Assembly (NCBI RefSeq): GCF_045999315.1
Contig: NZ_CP174607.1
Span: 620,001 to 684,000, forward strand
From: Peredibacter sp045999315
GTDB taxonomy: Bacteria > Bdellovibrionota > Bacteriovoracia > Bacteriovoracales > Bacteriovoracaceae
Length of the DNA stretch: 64,000 bases
Direction: 5' to 3'
Shown piece by piece: positions 24,931 through 33,638 of the stretch. Every line of letters starts with the position of its first letter. Position 1 is the first letter of the stretch. The notes under the pieces are model-generated. The model was not told where the DNA came from. It saw only the letters and a list, made by a program, of their open reading frames with translations, and searched no databases. The translations under genes and the position numbers were made by a program.

Positions 24931-26052
24931 ATCCTTACCGTAAAGAACATACTGAGCGTAGGTCGTTTGAGATTTCTCTTCAAATGATCTGCGCGATGGT
25001 GAATTGGTGTGCTGGAATGTCACCAAGACCTTCCTCATCAGAGCTCCCCACAACTGAATGCGCTTTGAGGCTTGAATCTGCACTCCTTTAATTTCTTCTC
25101 CATTTGGACCCGGAATTTTTCCTACGTGTGCGATCATAAAACACGACATATTCATTCTAAGACGTGCCATGATCCATGCCTTCTGAACAAAATTTAATTT
25201 CTTACCTTTATACTTTGCAAGAATTGGAAGCGGGTCCGCAAAATTAATACTAAACCCAACAGGCCTCCCCCGTAACTCGATGATGTAAGCATACCAAGGA
25301 TGCACAATATATTTGAAATCATCGTAAATGACTTTGAACTGCTCAAAGGAGATGGGTTCAAACTCTGGCATGTTTTTATAGGCCTCAGTGAACAGAGCGT
25401 GAATGATTTTGAGTTCATTCTCCCAATCACTCATCTTCACACAGCGAATGGTAGTGCGAAGACTTTTATCCTTTGTTTTGCTGTGACTACCAGTTGGTTT
25501 AACAGCAAGCTTTTTTCTTTTTAAAAAGTAATCAATGATCCCTTGAATCTTCTTCAACCGATAGGTGTCCCATCGACCAATTTCTTTAAATCCAGTTTTA
25601 TCGAAAAGGTCATGATAGTAATCCGGATAGACAGGCTCGCCCCATACCGGTTTTTCCCCACCCGGAACTCGGATTCGATATTTCACAAAAAAGTTGAGAT
25701 CAATCGGAGTTTTAAGAACGATGAGATTGTTCTTTTTCGCCACTTGTTCAATTTCTTGAATCAGAAGTTTTGCTGCTTCCTCATTATTTTCCCAATCAAG
25801 AAAGCCCAGGTTTCCTTGATTCGTTCCTTTTCGCCAACAGAGTATTCCTTTGGCGAGGACCTTTTCACTCTTCACCATGACCGCGGTCCAGGCAAAGTCA
25901 GAAAGAAAAACAGACTCTGCCCCAAAGAAGCGAGAGTAATCAGCATTGGTCTCAGGAAAGCTCGCTACAATATCGCGATGGATTTTATTTCTAAAACCCA
26001 CGAACTCCGTAAAGAATGTTTCGTCCCAAACGTCTACTGACTGAACTTTCAA
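24925..26052 (-). CDS. GNAT-like (tandem) N-acyltransferase
   Basis: 375 residues. The N-terminal half resembles a large family of uncharacterised bacterial proteins with two GNAT folds: FLDWENNEEAAKLLIQEIEQ, then YPDYYHDLFDKTGFKEIGRW, the typical partner-strand segment. A second acyltransferase-like fold spans about 205-375 (MSDWENELKIIHALFTEAY, WYAYIIELRGRPVGFSINFA). I see no strong Q/RxxGxG/A acetyl-CoA loop, which fits a longer acyl donor or a diverged site. It is last gene of the carS-like operon, overlapping the P450 stop by 4 nt, and overlaps the fusion gene convergently by 6 nt. N-acylation of the amine made by the fusion enzyme is the natural guess; GNAT-type acyltransferases have, from memory, been implicated in bacterial ceramide N-acylation. 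Confidence 0.65.
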   Translation of the reverse strand: MKVQSVDVWDETFFTEFVGFRNKIHRDIVASFPETNADYSRFFGAESVFLSDFAWTAVMVKSEKVLAKGILCWRKGTNQGNLGFLDWENNEEAAKLLIQEIEQVAKKNNLIVLKTPIDLNFFVKYRIRVPGGEKPVWGEPVYPDYYHDLFDKTGFKEIGRWDTYRLKKIQGIIDYFLKRKKLAVKPTGSHSKTKDKSLRTTIRCVKMSDWENELKIIHALFTEAYKNMPEFEPISFEQFKVIYDDFKYIVHPWYAYIIELRGRPVGFSINFADPLPILAKYKGKKLNFVQKAWIMARLRMNMSCFMIAHVGKIPGPNGEEIKGVQIQASKRIQLWGALMRKVLVTFQHTNSPSRRSFEEKSQTTYAQYVLYGKDL

Positions 26053-27353
26053 GCTCTTCTCCTGAAATTCATCATAATATTGTTGAGCGGTCTTAAGCTA
26101 ATTCCTGCCTCGTTTTTTTGATCCGGCTCATACTTAATCATGTCCCAATCAAAATGCTGAATAAGACTGGCCAGGATGATCTTTGCTTCCATGCCTGCAA
26201 AATAGGCCCCAATACAAGCACGAGGACCTAGCCCATAAGGATAGAATGCTCCTTGAACAATCTTCTTTTTTTCTGATGGAAGAAAACGTTCAGGCCAAAA
26301 TTCATTTGGTTTTTCCCAAAGATCTTTCGCTCGATGGCTCAAATAAGGAGCAAGAACCACATTGGCCTTAGGTGGAATTTTTAAATCTCCAATCTGGTCC
26401 GGCACTTCGGCCTGCCTCATGAAGACCCAAACCGGGGGCCAGAGTCTCATGACTTCATCAATCACGGCCCCGTGCCAAGGCATGGCGTTCAGTTCTTCAA
26501 AGTTTTTATTCTTAAAGAAGGTCTCGGCCTCAACTTTTAAATGTTCTTTATAAGACGGATTCTTCGCAAGCTCCATCAAGGTCCAGGTCATAGAGTTCGT
26601 AATTGTCTCGTGACCGGCCATCATGAAAGTCATGATCTCGTCTCTGATCTCACGATCAGTCATTTGGGCGGTGCCCTCTTCCTGAGCATCAATCAGAAGT
26701 TGTAATAAATCATGCTTCTTTTGACCTTCTCGACGTTCTTTAATGATCCCATAAACATGATGATCAAATTTTTCGATGATCTTTCTCATGCGCTGATGAT
26801 TTTTAGTCGGCACCCAAAATGGGACAGGAATAGAAGAGCGAGTTTTAGTCGTTACAATTTGCATCAGATCCAGAATATCTTCCAACCAATCATCCATCTC
26901 AGTCGTAATGTCTTGAGTGAATAATGTTTTCAGAACAATCCGCCAGGTAAGGCGATTCATTTCTCTAAATGCATTGACCTTTTTTTGTTTCTCAATCTCT
27001 GGAATGAATTCAATCGAGGTCGATAAAATTCGAGGCGCCAGTTCATAGACACTTTTAAGATTCATGATTGGACGAATCAAGCGGTGTTGTTTGCGCCAAG
27101 ATTCCCCATCGTTCGTGATGAGACCCTGGCCAAGAAAAGAACGAAGGGCCTTGGTGGTACGACCTTTTGTATAGCCATTGTTATTTGTTTTGAGGACATG
27201 CAAAACATCCTGAGGATCACTAATGATGAAGACCTCTTTTCCAAAGAAGTTCATGTGGATGCGGTGACCATGCTTTTCATGCATCTTAATCACAAAGCCC
27301 AGTGGGTCCCGACGATATTCTTTTAAAGTCACATAAGATTCAAAGTAGCTCAT
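26049..27353 (-). CDS. Cytochrome P450 (CYP4/CYP102-like fatty-acid hydroxylase type)
   Basis: 434 residues, soluble bacterial P450 size with no membrane anchor. Hallmarks: C-helix WRKQHRLIRP, I-helix oxygen-activation motif AGHETITNS, K-helix ExxR in DEVMRLWPP, PERF-type motif FWPERFLP, and heme loop YGLGPRACIGAYFAGME with axial Cys380 (a Tyr stands where Phe is usual). Sequence style resembles lipid hydroxylases of the CYP4/CYP102 group, so a long-chain lipid substrate is likely; regiochemistry is unknown. No ferredoxin or reductase partner is in the operon, so electrons come from elsewhere. The ends overlap both neighbours by 4 nt (ATGA), implying translational coupling. Confidence 0.93.
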   Translation of the reverse strand: MSYFESYVTLKEYRRDPLGFVIKMHEKHGHRIHMNFFGKEVFIISDPQDVLHVLKTNNNGYTKGRTTKALRSFLGQGLITNDGESWRKQHRLIRPIMNLKSVYELAPRILSTSIEFIPEIEKQKKVNAFREMNRLTWRIVLKTLFTQDITTEMDDWLEDILDLMQIVTTKTRSSIPVPFWVPTKNHQRMRKIIEKFDHHVYGIIKERREGQKKHDLLQLLIDAQEEGTAQMTDREIRDEIMTFMMAGHETITNSMTWTLMELAKNPSYKEHLKVEAETFFKNKNFEELNAMPWHGAVIDEVMRLWPPVWVFMRQAEVPDQIGDLKIPPKANVVLAPYLSHRAKDLWEKPNEFWPERFLPSEKKKIVQGAFYPYGLGPRACIGAYFAGMEAKIILASLIQHFDWDMIKYEPDQKNEAGISLRPLNNIMMNFRRRA

Positions 27354-29746
27354 AAGACCTCAATTGTTCCCTTGATGGCATCAATTCTCAGACGATCCCC
27401 AGTTTTTATTTTTTGGGTCGCGTGCTTTACTCCCACAATGGTTGGAACATTAAGTTCTCGCCCAATGATGGCCGTGTGACTAAGAAGTGATCCCTTTTCA
27501 GAAATCAGCCCTTTACTGCGGGACATGATATAGACCCATGCGGGGTCCGTATTTTTTGTAACAAGGATGAATTCTTTTAAATCAGATTGAAGAGCATCAT
27601 TTGGATTCTCTAGCACTAATGCAAGAGCTTCAGTGAAGCCAGGAGAAACACCCTGTCCGCTTAAAACACCCACTTCAATACTTGTGTTAAACTTTGGAAG
27701 TGCCTCGGATTCGACCCACGGAATGATCTCAGGATATTGTTGTTTCTTGGTCTGCCAGCTTCTTCTTTTCTTCATCAAGGTCTGAGCTTCATCTTTACTC
27801 ATTTCCCCAGAAGCAAAGAGGGGCCATTCCTCTGAACTCAGCGAGAAAAAATCAAGTGGCCCAAACTCCTTCCAAGAAGAATCTTCACTCATGAGATCCT
27901 GTCCGATCTTTAAAACCAACTGCCGGTATAAATGATAGTAACGTCCACGCCACAATCTTGTGGCCTCTCGCATGGCTATTGCATCTTGAGTAAACGCCAC
28001 CACTTTCTTTTCTAACCATGTAAGATCGAGACTAGAAGCTTCATGATGATTCGGTTTAATAATGGAAGGATTCTTCTTGGCCCAGTGAAGAAGCTGATTA
28101 ACCAGAATCGGATTGTTCTTCATGGGAAGACTTTCAAGCTTCAATTCTTCAAAGGAACGGTCACCATATTGTGCTAAAAAATCTTCGAGTGCTTTAACTT
28201 CTTCGTTGAATCCTTGCTTCCTGAGATCAGAAAAAATGCCTTCAAAAGGATGAAAGCCAATCTTTAAATCTGATTGAGCGAAGGCATGAAGGAATTTTTC
28301 ACTTAACCCTTCCACCACCTGATTGAAATGTTCCAGAGGTTTTACTGAATCCACTCCTTCAGTGGTCTTTAAAAGATCAATCACCTGCTCTTCAGGAAGT
28401 CCTTTCTTTTTGAGTGATTTGGAAAGAACTCCAAGCCCCATCATGACAAAGATGTCATTTACGATGGTGAGACCAAATCCCAAAGGACGATTCATAAGTC
28501 CGGTCAAATAAGTAATCGTTTCTTTAGAGTTCTTTAAAGACTTAATTTCGGATTCAATGATCTCGTGATTTTTCTTGAAATCATTCAACAACGGGCCAAA
28601 GACTTTTTTACGATCAAAGATAAGTTTAAGCAGGGTCTTAATCGTAACGATGGTCTCAAATTTTGAAAGTTCAGTGTCGTGATGAGGAATGTCTACCCCA
28701 TTCACCTTTCCTCCAATCATCTGATGCCAATTTTGAATGTTCTTCTCTCCACCTGGCAGGGCCCTAAGAACGGCATAGTAGTGCTCGAGATTATAATAAA
28801 GATGATCATCCACAGAGCTGATTAAATTCTCATAATGACGATTGAGAATCTCTAAACGCCTTCCTTGAGCGCCTAAAATTACCGCTGATTCACGGAAAAC
28901 GTTCTCATAGGCCTTCTTAACAAAGCTCGCCGTAAAAGGACTAACAGTTCCGGGATATGATTCAGATAGATTGGTGTCGACAAAGATCTTAAGAGGTAAA
29001 AAGTCACGTGTAATAGGACGAATCTGGAAAAGATAAAGCTTTCCATTTTTAAATCCCCATTCGATATCACTTGGAAGATGAATCGCCTTTTCCATCTTCA
29101 AAGATACTGAAATGAGCTCCAGAATCTCGGCCTCATTCAAAACCGGTCTTTCGTTCTGAATCAGTTGAGACACTCGTTCCAGGTTGCGAGTGTATTGATA
29201 ATGGTCAACGATGGCGTGACCTGAAACCACTCCTTCACCCATTCCAAAAGCGGCATCAATCGCGATTACCGACGTAGGCTCAACCGGTGAACGGGTAAAA
29301 AGGACACCGCTCTTTTCGACCTGAATCTGTTCCTGGGCCACTACCGCCATTAACAGATCGACTTTAAGATCTTTCTTTTCGATATATTCTTTCACTCGAT
29401 CAGAGTGAACAGAAGCATAGATTTTAAAAAGTGCGTCTTTCCACGTTTTCTCATTCACATCAAGAATGGTTTCAAAAAGGCCCGCGAAACTTGAATCAGC
29501 GTTGTCTTCCGAGATCATCGAGCTTCTTAGAGCAATTGTTTTGTGCTCTTTGAAAAACTTTTGAAATGCATGCTCTACTTCAATCGGGAGTTTTTGAAGC
29601 TGCTTGAAATATTTAAAACACTCGGTAGTAAGAACAAAAAACGGCGCGACCGGAGCTCCCCAATGAATTAGCTTCTGAAGATGAGCACCTTTGCCACCTA
29701 CCAGATCAACCGATGCTAATTCTTTTTGAGAGCTGATATAATTCAT
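27350..29746 (-). CDS. PEP-synthase-like (rifampicin-phosphotransferase-type) dikinase 1
   Basis: 798 residues. An ATP-grasp domain at about 1-265 (GGKGAHLQKL, ALRSSMISEDNADSSFAGL, SGVLFTRSP, LFQIRPITRD) is followed by a long helical middle region (about 265-700). The C terminus is the swivelling phosphohistidine domain (EKGSLLSHTAIIGRELNVP, His757). There is no PEP/pyruvate TIM barrel, so it is not a PEP synthase. The order matches rifampicin phosphotransferase, which uses ATP's beta-phosphate via the mobile His to phosphorylate a bulky hydroxyl, releasing AMP and Pi. In this operon a hydroxylated lipid is the plausible acceptor (inference). It overlaps the P450 and the UbiA-like gene by 4 nt each. 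A diverged homologue is at 36.2-38.6 kb. Confidence 0.85.
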   Translation of the reverse strand: MNYISSQKELASVDLVGGKGAHLQKLIHWGAPVAPFFVLTTECFKYFKQLQKLPIEVEHAFQKFFKEHKTIALRSSMISEDNADSSFAGLFETILDVNEKTWKDALFKIYASVHSDRVKEYIEKKDLKVDLLMAVVAQEQIQVEKSGVLFTRSPVEPTSVIAIDAAFGMGEGVVSGHAIVDHYQYTRNLERVSQLIQNERPVLNEAEILELISVSLKMEKAIHLPSDIEWGFKNGKLYLFQIRPITRDFLPLKIFVDTNLSESYPGTVSPFTASFVKKAYENVFRESAVILGAQGRRLEILNRHYENLISSVDDHLYYNLEHYYAVLRALPGGEKNIQNWHQMIGGKVNGVDIPHHDTELSKFETIVTIKTLLKLIFDRKKVFGPLLNDFKKNHEIIESEIKSLKNSKETITYLTGLMNRPLGFGLTIVNDIFVMMGLGVLSKSLKKKGLPEEQVIDLLKTTEGVDSVKPLEHFNQVVEGLSEKFLHAFAQSDLKIGFHPFEGIFSDLRKQGFNEEVKALEDFLAQYGDRSFEELKLESLPMKNNPILVNQLLHWAKKNPSIIKPNHHEASSLDLTWLEKKVVAFTQDAIAMREATRLWRGRYYHLYRQLVLKIGQDLMSEDSSWKEFGPLDFFSLSSEEWPLFASGEMSKDEAQTLMKKRRSWQTKKQQYPEIIPWVESEALPKFNTSIEVGVLSGQGVSPGFTEALALVLENPNDALQSDLKEFILVTKNTDPAWVYIMSRSKGLISEKGSLLSHTAIIGRELNVPTIVGVKHATQKIKTGDRLRIDAIKGTIEVL

Positions 29747-30618
29747 AGAAGGGCCGCGATTAATAGAAATGCCACAACACTGAGAATTTGCCCTTCAGAA
29801 TAAGGTTTAAGTGGTTTGGGAAGTTTCAAAGTCACCAGGAAGGAAATCGAAGGTAACATAAGTCCAAATTGGATTAATGAGTAGGATCCGATCAACCAAA
29901 GCGGCGAACCTAGTTTTACAAAAATCGTAAGAACAGTCGCATTAAAAATTAATTGTAAAATGAGGGCCATTAAGACCGCAGGACGTGGTCCAAATATTTT
30001 TGAATAAGTTGTATACCCAGTCTCCTGTTCAGGAGCACGAATTTTTCGAACGACTTCCCAATTCGTGAAAATTAAGCAAAGAGGCAAAATATAAAGGGCC
30101 TTATCAAAGGTCACAGCCGGGTTCATCTGCATGCAAGCAATCATGAGATAAGTAAAATTAAAAAGTACAATCGGATGATGGGTAATGAAGGCAAGTGGAA
30201 GACTCTTTCTCATTCGGTCTTCAATAAAAAACCATTTTAACATCAAAAAAGTAAAACCAAGTGTTATGAATGCCCAAATAAGGAGCTTCATGGATGTCAT
30301 ACTGAGAAAGATCACTGTTATGACACAGAAGATTCCTAAAGCTACAAGGTCCTTCTTCTCCACTCTACCTGAAGGCAGTGGACGATTAGGAAAATTGGTT
30401 AAATCGTCCTGATAATCTTTAAACTCATCCATGATACGAATTAAAAGTGAGATACAAGTCAGCACGATTGCCGGAATAATCAGAAAAAGAATAGATGTAG
30501 GTTTCAAATCATACAAACGAAGATAAATCAGCTGCACGGCCACTGCAGTAAGAATAGAACCAATAACGGCCGACAGTGGAAACATTTCATTGAGATAAAT
30601 ACCAATTCGTTTAAGCAT
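29743..30618 (-). CDS. UbiA-superfamily membrane transferase with altered second Asp motif
   Basis: 291 residues, eight to nine membrane helices. First catalytic motif is intact: DEFKDYQDD followed by FPNRPLPSGRV, the family's (N/D)DxxDxxxD...RPLxSG. The second Asp-rich motif (usually DxxxDxxxD) is replaced by EVVRKIRAPEQE followed by YSKIFG (about 190-212), i.e. Glu/Arg/Lys instead of Asp. UbiA enzymes join prenyl diphosphates to aromatic or polar acceptors using Mg2+ held by both motifs. Here the chemistry may differ. In archaea a UbiA enzyme (DGGGP synthase) acts right before CarS, the same pair as here, but no other ether-lipid gene is present. It is 6 bp downstream of the CarS-like gene. 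Confidence 0.8.
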   Translation of the reverse strand: MLKRIGIYLNEMFPLSAVIGSILTAVAVQLIYLRLYDLKPTSILFLIIPAIVLTCISLLIRIMDEFKDYQDDLTNFPNRPLPSGRVEKKDLVALGIFCVITVIFLSMTSMKLLIWAFITLGFTFLMLKWFFIEDRMRKSLPLAFITHHPIVLFNFTYLMIACMQMNPAVTFDKALYILPLCLIFTNWEVVRKIRAPEQETGYTTYSKIFGPRPAVLMALILQLIFNATVLTIFVKLGSPLWLIGSYSLIQFGLMLPSISFLVTLKLPKPLKPYSEGQILSVVAFLLIAALL

Positions 30619-30624
30619 AATTTC

Positions 30625-31182
30625 CTAAAATGGATTCTTTCGAATACCAACTTTATAAAGAGAAACGTTGATCACGAGATGAATAACTGTTCCAAATACA
30701 ATGGTAAGCACAATTGTGATCCAAGAAATCGGCAAAAGTATCCTGTAGGCCAGCATGCAGCCGAAGGCAGAATCTGCCTGATCCAAAATAACAAAGAACC
30801 ACTTATAGCGATCTGAAGTTTGTCCCTCTTTCACACCTAGACGACGTTTTACAAATGAGTTGGGAAGTTCTGCGAGACAATAACCAAGTCCTAAGAGGAG
30901 ACCCAAAAGCCAAGCAGGCTCTGAAGTCAGTAGTGGTGTATTTAAGTCGAATAAAGTTTCAAGTTTCTGAGCGAGAATGACTCCTGGCCAAGTGGCCAAG
31001 GGCATTATGAAAAATCCACGCCACGTTTTGTTTTGGCCGAACCATCTTTGATGAATCGGCTTCTTCAAGTAAGATAAGATATCCGCTTTTACTGCAATCA
31101 TATGAAGGATTCCCCCAACTATGAGAGGAACCGACAGTAAAATTACACGAACAAATTCGTGAGAAGGTAAACTTGAATTCAT
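30625..31182 (-). CDS. CarS-like (CDP-archaeol synthase family) CTP transferase
   Basis: 185 residues with about five membrane helices. Matches to the CarS/CdsA-related fold: FGQNKTWRGFF (nucleotide-binding loop), AELPNSFVKRRLGVKEG, and ILDQADSAFGCMLAY, corresponding to the DQxD segment. Archaeal CarS converts an ether-lipid phosphate plus CTP to a CDP-lipid. In the bacterial branch the GD before the Lys-Arg segment reads AE, as here. It is first gene of the operon running to 24925. Its ATG is only 12 bp from the divergent permease ATG and has no ribosome site, but the first membrane helix requires about this start. Role inferred: CTP activation of a lipid phosphate made by the dikinase-like enzyme. 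Confidence 0.78.
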   Translation of the reverse strand: MNSSLPSHEFVRVILLSVPLIVGGILHMIAVKADILSYLKKPIHQRWFGQNKTWRGFFIMPLATWPGVILAQKLETLFDLNTPLLTSEPAWLLGLLLGLGYCLAELPNSFVKRRLGVKEGQTSDRYKWFFVILDQADSAFGCMLAYRILLPISWITIVLTIVFGTVIHLVINVSLYKVGIRKNPF

Positions 31183-31194
31183 ATATAAGATTAT

Positions 31195-32433
31195 ATGCTG
31201 AACACTGAAAACCGCTACCTTTTCAAATTTGCCTGGAAAAGTATTCGCCGGAATGCAGGTAGAAGTTTTTTTATCGGCTTCTCAGTTTCACTTGCAGTCG
31301 TCATCGCGGTTTGGGTCATTGCTTTCTTCGATGGACTTAACTCGCAAATTGAAAAAGCTGTAGTGAATACCAACACAGGATTTTTTCAGGTTCAAGATCC
31401 GGTTTACGCCAAATCGACAGACTCCTCCTCCCCTCGAGAGTTTACAAGTCACTTCTCCCAAACTTTAAATCAACCGCCGGTAAGTGCGGCCTCCCCAGAG
31501 CTTGTCTTAGACGGAAATATTTCAACCCCTGAAGGGGCAACTGGCCTTCTTGTTATTGGAATTGATCCAGAAATTCATAAACAGCTTATGCCTATTTATA
31601 AAAAGATGACTTCTGGAAGTTTTCTGACACAAGATGATGACTACGGTGTAGTCATCGGACAAGAACTTGCCACACTTTTTAAATTCAATGTGGGCGATCA
31701 GATGGTTTTAAACTATCAAGACAAGCTCGGTGAACTTCGCTCTGAAATTCTCACCATTCGCGGTGTTTATCATTACAACAGTAAAGGTTTTGAAAAGCGC
31801 TTCGTTTATATCAATCAAAAGACATGGCAAAACTTGTTCTTAAACGAGTTCACTGGCAAAACTCTTTTCAATCGTGTGACCATCCTGACCCCTGATTTAC
31901 GTTATGAACCTGTTCTTCTTGATAGAATCAAGGGAACTGATCTTCAGCTTAAAAGCTGGAAGCAACTTAACCCTGAAATGGCCGTGGTTCTTGAATTTCA
32001 TGACGGTATGATCAAGTTCTTTTTCCTCATCATTGCACTCACAATCACGATGACCATCCTTACACCGGTCAGAATGCTATGGCAGGAACGTTTTAAAGAA
32101 ATGAAGATGATGAGCATTATCGGGGTTTCTGTCAGTAAGTTTTGGAAAATTGGCATCTATGAAGTCATTCTTATGATCCTTCTTTCGAGTGCATTTTCAA
32201 TGGTCATGCTCACGGCGATTATCGGAACTCAAACTCAACGTGGAGTTGATTTCCGTTACTTGAATGATGGAGTGGCAATCGAACGTGCCGGAATCAAGCT
32301 TCCAGGGATCATTTTTCCGAAGCTCACGCCCGACCAACTCCTTATCACTTTCCTGTTCGTGATTTTTGTCCTGAGTATCAGCTACCTCTGGTCCATCTAC
32401 CGAACTCTTACCAAACTTGAGGCGGAAATATGA
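31195..32433 (+). CDS. FtsX/LolC-E-type ABC permease 1
   Basis: 412 residues. An N-terminal membrane helix (FFIGFSVSLAVVIAVWVIAF), a periplasmic MacB-type core domain (about 50-270, e.g. IGQELATLFKFNVGDQM) and three C-terminal helices (about 278, 322 and 385) make the 4-TM Lol/MacB topology. Such permeases take lipoproteins or lipids from the inner membrane. Its ATG is 12 bp from the divergent CarS-like start. It overlaps permease 2 by 4 nt. With the ATPase, LolA-like and barrel genes it forms a five-gene export operon. Confidence 0.85.
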   Translation: MLNTENRYLFKFAWKSIRRNAGRSFFIGFSVSLAVVIAVWVIAFFDGLNSQIEKAVVNTNTGFFQVQDPVYAKSTDSSSPREFTSHFSQTLNQPPVSAASPELVLDGNISTPEGATGLLVIGIDPEIHKQLMPIYKKMTSGSFLTQDDDYGVVIGQELATLFKFNVGDQMVLNYQDKLGELRSEILTIRGVYHYNSKGFEKRFVYINQKTWQNLFLNEFTGKTLFNRVTILTPDLRYEPVLLDRIKGTDLQLKSWKQLNPEMAVVLEFHDGMIKFFFLIIALTITMTILTPVRMLWQERFKEMKMMSIIGVSVSKFWKIGIYEVILMILLSSAFSMVMLTAIIGTQTQRGVDFRYLNDGVAIERAGIKLPGIIFPKLTPDQLLITFLFVIFVLSISYLWSIYRTLTKLEAEI

Positions 32434-33638
32434 GAGGGCTGGGATTTCTCATCAAATTTAGTTACCGCAATCTTTGGCGTGCTCCAAAACGTACCGCCAT
32501 TATGCTTTTGTCTCTGGCACTCGGATCAGCTTTTATCATCTGGGACCTGAACTTTGCTAATTCGGGTTCAAAAGAAGTGATGAAAGAGTTTCTCGCCCAG
32601 TATGCGGGCCAGTACCACATCACTAACACCGATTATTACGATAAAGAGAATAAGAAAGAATTTGATAACTATAAGACCATGAGTGACGATCAAATTCAGG
32701 ACGAGTCCTTATTTGAGAAATCCACTCGTCGAGTTACAGCACCCGTTTTTGTTTCGGGAGAAAAGAAGACCCTCGGAGTTCTTCTTACCGGTCTTGAAGT
32801 TGAAAGGGAAAACAAACTCTCAACAATTTACCGTGCAGTCACAGTTGGAAAGTTTCTTAATCCATCCGGAGAAAAAGAAATCATCTTAGGTAAGAAACTC
32901 GCTCAACGAATCAACGTCAACATTGGCGATGAAGTTGCCGTTATCGGGCAAGGACTAGATGGTTCAGTGGCCAATGATCTCATGACAGTCGTGGGCCTTC
33001 TGGATTTCGGAGGCGGTGATCTCGAAGAGTCCCTCGCCTTCACTCAAATTAATTCGGCCCAGCAACTACTTAGTATGGATCCTTCTCGTTATCATCAACG
33101 AGTTAGCTTTGATATGGAGAACGAGGTCCTGCCAATTGTTCCAGGTCTCGCGGTCACCAACTGGGACGACATTCTTCCCGAAATTGGTGTTTCTGTTCGC
33201 TTCATTGATAACTTTACCTGGCTGGTGTCGGTCATTATCGTTGTTGTCATCAGCCTAGGTCTGTCTAACACCCTTATGATCACCTTCTTTGAACGGGAGC
33301 AAGAATTTCAGAGTCTCAATATCATTGGGGCCAAAACCAGTTGGGTGACGATGGCCCTCATGATCGAAGTCTTTATGATGGCGACTGCGGCAGTAATCGT
33401 CGGTGCGGTTTTAGGGCACCTCTTTACCACTTACTGTTATTACAACCCGATCAACATTCAGTTATTCACAGGTGGCAAGCCCATCATTATGGGTGGCATG
33501 ATTATTCAGCCTCTCGTAAGACTCTACCCGGTCTTTCAATATTATTGGCAAGTGCCACTGATGATTTATTTTTTCCTTAGCATGACCATGATCTACCCTC
33601 TTATCAGAGTGATCCGCAGGAGCAAAAATGCAATTTGA
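32430..33638 (+). CDS. FtsX/LolC-E-type ABC permease 2
   Basis: 402 residues with the same 4-TM topology as the preceding gene, giving a probable heterodimer as in LolCDE. N terminus RNLWRAPKRTAIMLLSLALG is the characteristic first helix. The periplasmic core is about 45-260 (IILGKKLAQRINVNIGDEVA), and C-terminal helices start with FTWLVSVIIVVVISLGLSNT. It overlaps the ATPase gene by 11 nt. Divergence between the two permeases shows they are not a recent duplication. Confidence 0.85.
   Translation: MRGLGFLIKFSYRNLWRAPKRTAIMLLSLALGSAFIIWDLNFANSGSKEVMKEFLAQYAGQYHITNTDYYDKENKKEFDNYKTMSDDQIQDESLFEKSTRRVTAPVFVSGEKKTLGVLLTGLEVERENKLSTIYRAVTVGKFLNPSGEKEIILGKKLAQRINVNIGDEVAVIGQGLDGSVANDLMTVVGLLDFGGGDLEESLAFTQINSAQQLLSMDPSRYHQRVSFDMENEVLPIVPGLAVTNWDDILPEIGVSVRFIDNFTWLVSVIIVVVISLGLSNTLMITFFEREQEFQSLNIIGAKTSWVTMALMIEVFMMATAAVIVGAVLGHLFTTYCYYNPINIQLFTGGKPIIMGGMIIQPLVRLYPVFQYYWQVPLMIYFFLSMTMIYPLIRVIRRSKNAI

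Noticed and set aside
27350..29746. Annotation as phosphoenolpyruvate synthase
   Set aside because: ATP-grasp and phosphohistidine domains are present, but the His domain is C-terminal and there is no PEP/pyruvate-binding TIM barrel after it.
29743..31182. Complete archaeal-type ether-lipid pathway
   Set aside because: Only the UbiA-like and CarS-like steps are present; no G1P dehydrogenase, GGGP synthase or prenyl synthase in the window, and key motifs are altered.
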